Origin: Paenibacillus jilunlii
GTDB lineage: Bacteria > Bacillota > Bacilli > Paenibacillales > Paenibacillaceae
DNA length: 46,704 nucleotides
Direction of reading: 5' to 3'
Assembly (NCBI RefSeq): GCF_900102965.1
Contig: NZ_FNGM01000011.1
Coordinates: forward strand, 1-46,704
How positions within the stretch are numbered: the first letter of the stretch is position 1; each line of letters opens with the position of its first letter. This document shows positions 40,497 through 46,704 of this stretch, one piece after another. Below the pieces are notes generated by a model. That model did not search any database. It was given only the letters and a program-made list of their open reading frames with translations, and was not told where the DNA came from. The position numbers and the translations under genes were made by a program.

Positions 40497-41576
40497 TCAC
40501 GCCTGCGGCTCTCCTCCCAGTTGCTTACGCAAACGCAGCAGATCCTCCGGCCACGGGTCTGCCACTTCAAGCGGTTCCCTGGTCCATGGATGGCTGAACG
40601 CCAGCAGCACGCCATGCAATGCCTGGCGGTCCGGACCACTGGAACCGGCCGAACCGGACCTGGCAGGTAAGGACCTGATCCCGCCGGGGCTCTCCTGATC
40701 CAAGCGTCCTAAGCCCGTACTCCAGGCGGACTCACTAATCGTAGGGCCGCTGGAAAGAGAACGCTGGAACGCAGCACTCCACGGCGGACCGCCGTATAGG
40801 GCGTCCCCGTACAACGGATGGCCCAGATGGCTGAGATGGACGCGGATCTGGTGCGTCCGCCCGGTCTCCAGCTGCACCTTCAGCACGGTGCCGCCTCGCA
40901 GAACCTCGCGGCCCATAATCCGCGTTACCGCAGCCTGCCCGCCCGGCGAGACCCGCCGGCGTGCCGCATGATGGCGGTCGCGGCCAATGGGCGCATCGAT
41001 CACCTTCAGCTCGGGCGGCACAATGCCTTCCACGACCGCGGCATACAGCCGTGAGACGGCTTTGGCTCGCATATCCTCGTCGAGTGCGAGCTGGGCATAC
41101 TCATTCTTCGCGTACAGTACCGGACCTGTCGTATCCTTGTCCAGGCGGTGGATATGGCGAACAGCGATTCCACCGCCGGATGCTGCAAAATGGGCAGCAA
41201 CTACATGATCCAGCGTAACCTCCGTCCCGCTGCCATCCGGATGCACCGCCATGCCCGCAGGCTTATGGACAACGAGACAGAAATCATCCTCGAACAGCAC
41301 TTCAAGCTCCTGCCATGCCGGCTCGATGCCAGCCTCACGGTAAGGAAACAGCGCCAGCCGCAGCCGGTCTCCCTTCCACTGGATACCGCCCTCCCGGCGC
41401 AGACGCGCATGGAGCTTAGCAGGCATGCCTGCGGTGTCCAACAGCCACTTGTCAATGGCCGCTTCCGGCTCTGCGGCGGAGGTAATCACCCGGCCGGGCA
41501 TAACCTCCAGCCACTCCCCACGGCGGGTCCAGGCCCCGCCTCCTGTCGCGGACAACGGCTCCTTCGCAGCCGTCAC
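40497..41576 (-). CDS. RluA family pseudouridine synthase
   Basis: Isomerises uridines in rRNA or tRNA; the target is not predictable. The 359-residue protein has HKPAGMAVHPDG, the catalytic HRLDKDTTG (Asp146) and the C-terminal LETGRTHQIRVHLSHLGHPLYGD. A Ser/Gly/Pro-rich stretch of about 50 residues (264-316) separates the last motif from the closing ALHGVLLAFSHPWT and looks like an insertion. The start is GTG at 41576, overlapping the hemL stop in GTGA; the ribosome-binding site is weak, so coupling is likely. An ATG at 41501 is an alternative. Confidence 0.85.
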   Translation of the reverse strand: MTAAKEPLSATGGGAWTRRGEWLEVMPGRVITSAAEPEAAIDKWLLDTAGMPAKLHARLRREGGIQWKGDRLRLALFPYREAGIEPAWQELEVLFEDDFCLVVHKPAGMAVHPDGSGTEVTLDHVVAAHFAASGGGIAVRHIHRLDKDTTGPVLYAKNEYAQLALDEDMRAKAVSRLYAAVVEGIVPPELKVIDAPIGRDRHHAARRRVSPGGQAAVTRIMGREVLRGGTVLKVQLETGRTHQIRVHLSHLGHPLYGDALYGGPPWSAAFQRSLSSGPTISESAWSTGLGRLDQESPGGIRSLPARSGSAGSSGPDRQALHGVLLAFSHPWTREPLEVADPWPEDLLRLRKQLGGEPQA

Positions 41577-42874
41577 AGGGATTTCAACGCCTGGTAATGG
41601 GCCTCCAGCGTATCATCTATATCCTGCTCGCTGTGTGCGGCAGAAACGAACATGCCTTCAAACTGGGAAGGCGGGACGCTGATGCCTTGGTCAAGCATTT
41701 TACCGAAGTACGCGCGGAAGTGGTTCAGGTTGCTGGCTTTGGCCGTATCGTAATTGGTCACCGGACCTTCGGTGAAGAATGGGCAGACCATAGAGCCCAC
41801 CCGGTTGATGGTCAGCGGAATACCCGTATCAGCCGCATTGCGCTGAAGTCCTGCCTCCAGGCGCGCCCCGAGGGTTTCCAGACGGTCGTACACTTCAGGG
41901 GTCAGGAGATTCAGCGTGGTCAGCCCCGCGGCCATCGCCAGCGGATTGCCGCTGAGTGTTCCGGCCTGATAGATCGGCCCAGTTGGGGCAATCTGCTCCA
42001 TAATCTCTCTTTTGCCGCCATAGGCACCTACCGGAAGACCGCCGCCGATCACTTTGCCGAAGCAGGTCAGGTCCGGCTCCATGCCGAATAGCCCTTGGGC
42101 ACAGCCCCGGTTCACCCGGAACCCGGTCATCACCTCGTCAAAAATGAGCAGTGCGCCATAGCCTGTAGTCACCTTGCGCAGACCCTCCAGAAATCCCGGC
42201 AGCGGCGGTACAACGCCCATATTCCCGGCAATCGGCTCAACAATCACAGCGGCGATCTCGTTGCCGTAGCGTTCGAAGGCGATTTTAACCCCTTCCAGAT
42301 CATTGTAAGGCACAGTAATCGTATTTACGGCCACACCCTCAGGCACGCCGGGACTATCCGGCAGTCCGAGAGTTGCCACGCCCGACCCCGCTTTGATCAG
42401 CAGACTGTCGGCATGGCCGTGGTAGGAGCCTTCGAACTTGAGGATTCTGCTGCGTCCGGTATACCCCCGGGCCAGGCGGATTGCACTCATCGTAGCTTCT
42501 GTACCGGAATTAACCATGCGCACGATATCCACCGAATGAACGCGGCCGACGACGGTTTTGGCCATTTCGGATTCCAGCAGTGTCGGTGCGCCGAAGCTTG
42601 TCCCTTTGACGGCCGTCTCCTGCAGTGCCTTAACCACCTCGGGGTGGGCATGGCCCATAATCAGCGGACCCCACGAGCAGACATAGTCGATAAAGCTGTT
42701 GCCGTCAATATCGTAAATGCGCGAACCCGCGCCATGATCCACGTAGACTGGTGTCAAACCCACGGATTTGAACGCCCGGACCGGACTGTTCACCCCGCCG
42801 GGGATATACTGCTTTGCTTCTTCAAAAGCCTTCCGGGAAGCCTCTTCCCGCCGTGCCAAAGGCAAATTGCTCAT
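41573..42874 (-). CDS. hemL: glutamate-1-semialdehyde 2,1-aminomutase
   Basis: Makes 5-aminolevulinate from glutamate-1-semialdehyde in the C5 heme pathway. The 433-residue PLP enzyme has YIPGGVNSPVRAF, VNSGTEATMSAIRLAR, FDEVMTGFR and the PLP lysine in CFGKVIGGGLP (Lys274). ATG 42874 has AGGAG 8 nt upstream; the frame is open 46 codons further without a signal. The 146-nt gap back to hemB holds nothing recognisable. Confidence 0.97.
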   Translation of the reverse strand: MSNLPLARREEASRKAFEEAKQYIPGGVNSPVRAFKSVGLTPVYVDHGAGSRIYDIDGNSFIDYVCSWGPLIMGHAHPEVVKALQETAVKGTSFGAPTLLESEMAKTVVGRVHSVDIVRMVNSGTEATMSAIRLARGYTGRSRILKFEGSYHGHADSLLIKAGSGVATLGLPDSPGVPEGVAVNTITVPYNDLEGVKIAFERYGNEIAAVIVEPIAGNMGVVPPLPGFLEGLRKVTTGYGALLIFDEVMTGFRVNRGCAQGLFGMEPDLTCFGKVIGGGLPVGAYGGKREIMEQIAPTGPIYQAGTLSGNPLAMAAGLTTLNLLTPEVYDRLETLGARLEAGLQRNAADTGIPLTINRVGSMVCPFFTEGPVTNYDTAKASNLNHFRAYFGKMLDQGISVPPSQFEGMFVSAAHSEQDIDDTLEAHYQALKSL

Positions 42875-43020
42875 GGTCAACACTCCTGTTCTATTCGTAT
42901 GGTCGGCTTGTGCCTGCAATGTTAAACCGGAGCTGGCAAAGCCTTCTCCGGCTCTATCATAGCTGATGCTCACCAGTTCAGAAACATGCTCCAACTTCTG
43001 CCTTGTCGGCATTCAGCCGT

Positions 43021-44019
43021 TTATCCGCGCAGCCAGCGGGCTGCATCCTTGGCAAAATAGGTAATAATAATGTCCGCTCCGGCGCGCTTCATCCCGGTCA
43101 GCATCTCCAGCACGACAGCCTTTTCGTCGATCCAGCCCTGCAGCGCTGCCGCTTTGACCATCGAATATTCGCCGCTCACATTATAGGCAACCAGCGGCAG
43201 ATCAAATTGGTCACGGATCGTACGGATGACATCCAGATAGGCCAGCGCCGGTTTTACCATCAGCATATCCGCACCTTCCAGCACATCGGAATCCGCTTCA
43301 CGGATGGCTTCGCGCAGGTTGGCCGGGTCCATCTGGTAGGTTTTGCGGTTTCCGAACTGTGGTGCGGAGTCGGCGGCTTCACGGAACGGGCCGTAGAAGG
43401 CCGATGCATATTTTACCGAATACGACATGATCGGCACATGCTCAAATCCGTTCTCATCCAATCCGGCGCGGATCGCATGCACGAATCCGTCCATCATATT
43501 CGATGGGGCGATAATATCGGCTCCCGCCCGGGCCTGCGATACCGCCGTACGAGTCAAGAGGTCAAGCGAAGCATCATTGATCACATCGCCGTGCACTACA
43601 CCGTCCACCGTATGGGTATGAACCATGCCGCAATGGCCGTGATCCGTAAATTCACACAGACAGGTATCCGCAACGACGAGCAGCTCGGGGTACCATTTTT
43701 TGATCAACCGTGTGGCTTCCTGCACGATGCCATCCTCAGCGAATGCAGAGGAGCCGACCGCATCCTTGGTTTCGGGAATTCCGAACAACAGCACGGCCGG
43801 AATGCCCAGCGCTGCGATCTCGTCCACTTCCGCCTTCAGCGTATCCAGCGAAAAATGGTACACGCCCGGCATCGAGCTGATCTCATTTTTCACCCCTGCT
43901 CCATAGGTCACAAATATCGGCTGGATGAAATCCAGCGTATTCAGAATTGTCTCCCGCACCATACCGCGGATTCCGGCTGTCCCGCGCAGGCGGCGGTGTC
44001 TTGTAATTGGAAAACCCAT
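43021..44019 (-). CDS. hemB: delta-aminolevulinic acid dehydratase (porphobilinogen synthase)
   Basis: Condenses two 5-aminolevulinates to porphobilinogen. The 332-residue protein has the zinc cysteines (Cys120, Cys122, Cys130 in DTCLCEFTDHGHCG) and the two active-site lysines (Lys203 in SVKYASAFYG, Lys256 in LMVKPALAY), so it is the zinc-dependent type. ATG 44019 with AGGAGG upstream is chosen over a longer frame that lacks a signal. Confidence 0.98.
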   Translation of the reverse strand: MGFPITRHRRLRGTAGIRGMVRETILNTLDFIQPIFVTYGAGVKNEISSMPGVYHFSLDTLKAEVDEIAALGIPAVLLFGIPETKDAVGSSAFAEDGIVQEATRLIKKWYPELLVVADTCLCEFTDHGHCGMVHTHTVDGVVHGDVINDASLDLLTRTAVSQARAGADIIAPSNMMDGFVHAIRAGLDENGFEHVPIMSYSVKYASAFYGPFREAADSAPQFGNRKTYQMDPANLREAIREADSDVLEGADMLMVKPALAYLDVIRTIRDQFDLPLVAYNVSGEYSMVKAAALQGWIDEKAVVLEMLTGMKRAGADIIITYFAKDAARWLRG

Positions 44020-44111
44020 CAATTCTTCCTCCTGTACAGTAAATATATAAACACAAACCGGGTGATGCACAAAATAACAATCTATCTCAATCCGTCATGA
44101 CAAAACCCAAT

Positions 44112-45659
44112 CTATTTCAGCCTCGTGCTTTCGTTCCAGCGGCACAGTTCCTGTACCAACCCTTCTATCGTTGCTTCCCCGGGAAGAAGACCCGGTGTCA
44201 GCCCCGCCTCTACAGCGGTTTGTTCGGTCACCGGACCGATACAGGCAATCTTGACGCCCGCCAGCAGCGGAAGCGGATCTTCCAGCCCCATGCGCTGCAG
44301 AATGCTGATGAAATTGCGCACCGTCGAAGAACTGGTAAAAGTCACCGCATGAATCCGCTTCTCTTCCAGCAGCTTCAGCAGCTCTATATCGTCCTCACCG
44401 GTCACCACAGTCTCATAGGTATCGACCTCAGTCACTTCAAGGCCAAGCTCCCGCAGCTTGTCCGCCAGCCACTCGCGCGCCAGGTCGCCGCGCGGGAGCA
44501 GCACCTTCTGCCCCGGCTGCAGCCTTGGCCCGAAGGCTTCAAGCAACCCTTCTGCCTGGAAGTGTCCAGGCAGCTCCTCGGCCATCAGCCCGCGCTGCGC
44601 CAGCGCCGCGGCTGTGGCCGGACCTACCGCGCCGATACAGGCGCGGTGCAGCCCCCGGATGTCCACCTTCAGCTCCGCCAGGTGGCGCCAAAAAAACTCC
44701 ACGCCGTTCACGCTCGTGAAGAATACGTAATCGTATTCTTCCAGCGCCGCCAGTGCGGCGGAAATGCCTGCCCTCTGCCCGGCGCCTTCGGGCATCCTCG
44801 TCTCAATGACCGGGAACTCGTAAGGCTCGCCGCCGAGCTCCTCAATCCGGTTCACCAGCTCGCTCGCCTGGCTGCGGGCCCGTGTAACCACAATGCGCTT
44901 GCCGAACAGCGGCAGCGCCTCTGCCCACATGAGCTGCTCGCGCTGCAGCACGACCTCGCCGACGACGATGACCGCCGGCGACTGGAAATCCGCCGCTTTC
45001 ACCTTCGCCTCAATGTCGGCCAGCGTGCCCGTCAGCGTCTCCTGATCCGCGCGGGTCCCCCAGCGGACCAGTGCCACCGGCGTCTCCGGCGGACGCCCAT
45101 GCTTGATCAACTGGGCGCTGATGTAGCCGATCTTGGCGACGCCCATAAGGAATATCAGCGTCCCGGTTGCATTCGTCACTTTATCCCAGTGAATGGAATG
45201 ATCGAGCTTATCAGGACTTTCATGTCCTGTAATGATTGATAGCGACGAGGCCATATCCCGGTGCGTCACCGGAATACCGGCATACGCCGGGACACTGATC
45301 GCCGAGGTAACACCCGGCACAATCTCATATAAAATGCCATGTCTGCGCAGCAGCTCTGCTTCTTCACCCACACGGCCAAAAATCGTCGGGTCCCCGCCCT
45401 TCAGCCGCACTACCGTCTTTCCCTCCAGCGCTAAATCTACAAGCAGCTGGTTGATTTCCTCCTGCTTCATCGTGTGGCGGTCCGGAAGCTTGCCCACGTA
45501 TATTTTTTGCCCGCCGGGCTTCATCCATTTCAGCAGCCGCGGACTGGCCAGCCGGTCGTAGACCAGCACATCCGCTTTTTGGACACATTCCTGCCCTTTG
45601 ACCGTAATCAGCTTCGCATCCCCAGGCCCGGCACCTACCAGATAAACCTTCCCCGTCAT
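44112..45659 (-). CDS. cobA-hemD: fused uroporphyrinogen-III C-methyltransferase / uroporphyrinogen-III synthase
   Basis: Two-domain enzyme at the heme/siroheme branch. Residues about 1-245 are a SUMT methyltransferase (VYLVGAGPGDAKLIT, VVRLKGGDPTIFGR, PGVTSAISVPAYAGIPVTHR) that makes precorrin-2; residues about 255-515 are uroporphyrinogen-III synthase (GKRIVVTRARSQASEL, FFTSVNGVEFF, AVTFTSSSTVRNF, IGPVTEQTA). The natural substrate and product of the two halves connect directly. ATG 45659 (AAGGGG 9 nt upstream) is preferred to an ATG three codons earlier that overlaps the hemC stop. Bacillus has separate genes; the fusion is common in Paenibacillus and clostridia. Confidence 0.95.
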   Translation of the reverse strand: MTGKVYLVGAGPGDAKLITVKGQECVQKADVLVYDRLASPRLLKWMKPGGQKIYVGKLPDRHTMKQEEINQLLVDLALEGKTVVRLKGGDPTIFGRVGEEAELLRRHGILYEIVPGVTSAISVPAYAGIPVTHRDMASSLSIITGHESPDKLDHSIHWDKVTNATGTLIFLMGVAKIGYISAQLIKHGRPPETPVALVRWGTRADQETLTGTLADIEAKVKAADFQSPAVIVVGEVVLQREQLMWAEALPLFGKRIVVTRARSQASELVNRIEELGGEPYEFPVIETRMPEGAGQRAGISAALAALEEYDYVFFTSVNGVEFFWRHLAELKVDIRGLHRACIGAVGPATAAALAQRGLMAEELPGHFQAEGLLEAFGPRLQPGQKVLLPRGDLAREWLADKLRELGLEVTEVDTYETVVTGEDDIELLKLLEEKRIHAVTFTSSSTVRNFISILQRMGLEDPLPLLAGVKIACIGPVTEQTAVEAGLTPGLLPGEATIEGLVQELCRWNESTRLK

Positions 45660-45664
45660 TTCCC

Positions 45665-46615
45665 TCATCCCCTTGCATCCGCCAAAATCTGTTCTGCACC
45701 TCTGGCAATAAGCTTCCGCGCAACCTCTTCACCCAGCCGCACCGGATCATGCCCGCTGCAGGTTTCCTTCAGTACGACCGAGCCGTCCGGAGTTCCTACC
45801 ATTCCTGTCAAGGTAATCCGCTTGGGGGAGGCAGATTCCGCAGCTTCCGCATCCAATACCGCAAAAGCACCAATCGGCACCTGGCAGCCCCCGTTCAGCG
45901 CCCCGAGAAAAGTCCGCTCCGCCGCCACCGTCAGCGCCGTCTGTTCGTCATTATATAACGCCAGCAGCTTTCGCAGCTCGTCGTCATCGGCCCGGCACTC
46001 AATCCCGAGTGCCCCTTGCCCAACAGCGGGCAGACAGACCTCCGGCGGCAAATATGCCGTCACCCGGTCCTCCCAGCCCATCCGCGATAATCCTGCTGCC
46101 GCCAGGAGGATCGCGTCGAATTCACCGCTCTCCAGCTTGCGCAGCCGCGAGTCGATATTGCCGCGCACCGGCTCGATCTTCAGATCAGGCCGCAGCGCAG
46201 CAAGCTGACTCGAGCGGCGCAGGCTGCTTGTGCCAACGCGCGCCCCTTGCGGCAGCTCTTCGAGCGGAAGTCCGCCGCCCGAAATCAGACAATCCCGGGG
46301 GTCCACTCGTTTTGGAACCGCACCGTTCATCAAGCCCTCCGGCAATTCGGAGGGCATATCCTTCATACTATGTACAGCCATGTCAATTTCATGGGCCAGC
46401 ATCGCCTGCTCGATTTCCTTCACAAACAATCCCTTGCCGCCCACCTTGGACAGCGTTACATCGAGAATCCGGTCACCCTTGGTAACAATCTTGTGCACCT
46501 CAAAAGTAAACCCAAACCCATGCTCCCCACTCAGCCGCTCCAGATCCGCAATCACCTGCCCCGTCTGCGTGAGCGCCAACGCACTTTGTCTGCTGCCTAC
46601 AATAATCTTCCTCAT
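45665..46615 (-). CDS. hemC: hydroxymethylbilane synthase (porphobilinogen deaminase)
   Basis: Polymerises four porphobilinogens. The 316-residue protein starts MRKIIVGSRQSALALTQT, and has GKGLFVKEIE, VHSMKDMP, RVGTSSLRRSSQL and the dipyrromethane-cofactor cysteine (Cys244 in LNGGCQVPIGA). AAGGAGG precedes ATG. It is the first tetrapyrrole gene in the window and its operon continues beyond the right edge. Confidence 0.98.
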   Translation of the reverse strand: MRKIIVGSRQSALALTQTGQVIADLERLSGEHGFGFTFEVHKIVTKGDRILDVTLSKVGGKGLFVKEIEQAMLAHEIDMAVHSMKDMPSELPEGLMNGAVPKRVDPRDCLISGGGLPLEELPQGARVGTSSLRRSSQLAALRPDLKIEPVRGNIDSRLRKLESGEFDAILLAAAGLSRMGWEDRVTAYLPPEVCLPAVGQGALGIECRADDDELRKLLALYNDEQTALTVAAERTFLGALNGGCQVPIGAFAVLDAEAAESASPKRITLTGMVGTPDGSVVLKETCSGHDPVRLGEEVARKLIARGAEQILADARG

Positions 46616-46657
46616 CCTTCACCCCTCCTTGGTAACCTTCCCTGGCCCCCTGCAGCT

Positions 46658-46685
46658 GAAATAACGGCAGTTCTGCCGTTGTTTC
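46658..46685 (-). other. hairpin in the hemC upstream region
   Basis: Near-perfect palindrome GAAAtAACGGCAG / CTGCCGTTgTTTC (46658-46670, 46673-46685). With no T-run after it, its role is open: weak terminator, processing site or operator. The remaining 20 bases to the edge may hold the end of an upstream gene, which cannot be identified. Confidence 0.35.
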
Positions 46686-46704
46686 ACGCGCGCTGGCCGT
46701 TTGC

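Noticed and set aside
43003..44100. Long plus-strand open frame opposite hemB
   Set aside because: Antisense shadow of hemB, whose catalytic residues are all present on the other strand.
44097..45239. Long plus-strand open frame opposite cobA-hemD
   Set aside because: Antisense shadow of a clear enzyme gene; no family motif and no ribosome-binding site.
46616..46704. Partial upstream gene at the right edge (hemX or precorrin-2 dehydrogenase)
   Set aside because: Expected by synteny, but the 90 nt give no diagnostic residues; two frames can end here (TGA at 46684-46686 or within GGGGTGA before hemC) and neither can be chosen.
1..46704. Transposase, integrase, prophage or tRNA genes
   Set aside because: Looked for on both strands; no transposase or integrase motif, no insertion-sequence ends with target duplications and no tRNA cloverleaf were noticed.

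Overview
The window comes from an endospore-forming, low-to-moderate GC Firmicute, most probably Paenibacillus or a close relative. Three things point there: the 5' end of a 16S rRNA at the left edge with Paenibacillus-type V1 sequence; the sporulation genes safA, spo0B, spoIVFA, spoIVFB, a spoIIB-like gene and spoVID; and a gene order that follows, in reverse, the Bacillus hem-spoVID-valS-folC-maf-radC-mre-min-spoIVF-rplU-rpmA-spo0B-obg-pheB region. Nearly everything is on the minus strand. The only plus-strand genes are a GGDEF protein at 36.8-38.1 kb and a small unknown protein at 40.1-40.3 kb.

Layout, left to right (transcription mostly runs right to left). 0-0.7 kb: start of a 16S gene with its leader and tandem promoters. 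0.7-2.3 kb: safA, a spore-coat LysM protein. 2.6-7.4 kb: an amino-acid operon, pheB-hom-thrB-pheA-ilvE, with a good promoter before pheB and a terminator after ilvE; thrC is absent. 7.5-10.2 kb: a self-contained three-gene membrane module (SPFH/zinc-ribbon protein plus two membrane proteins, resembling Bacillus YdjGHI) behind an ECF (sigma-W-like) promoter. 10.4-12.5 kb: spo0B-obgE. 12.7-13.9 kb: rplU-prp-rpmA behind an L21 leader. 13.9-16.9 kb: rng-spoIVFB-spoIVFA, written in reverse order of transcription. 16.9-17.5 kb: a gene-free stretch with a repeat cluster. 17.6-23.3 kb: a cell-shape and division operon, DUF4321-maf-radC-mreB-mreC-mreD-minC-minD. 23.5-27.5 kb: a spoIIB-like SPOR protein and two tandem glycosyltransferase paralogues, one apparently degenerate. 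27.7-33.6 kb: valS-folC-murC under a T-box leader.

33.7-41.6 kb is the most accessory part: spoVID, a glycosyltransferase, a diguanylate cyclase, a repeat-rich gap, a YpfJ-type zinc metallopeptidase, a small unknown gene and an RluA-family pseudouridine synthase. 41.6-46.6 kb holds the tetrapyrrole genes hemC, cobA-hemD (fused), hemB and hemL, transcribed in that order; together they turn 5-carbon precursors into uroporphyrinogen III and also into precorrin-2 for siroheme/B12.

The least ordinary elements are the SPFH/zinc-ribbon membrane module with its ECF promoter, the degenerate glycosyltransferase duplicate, a membrane-anchored Spo0B, and intergenic repeat families that recur at distant places in the window. 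Start codons were chosen from ribosome-binding sites and family alignment; many genes begin with GTG or TTG.
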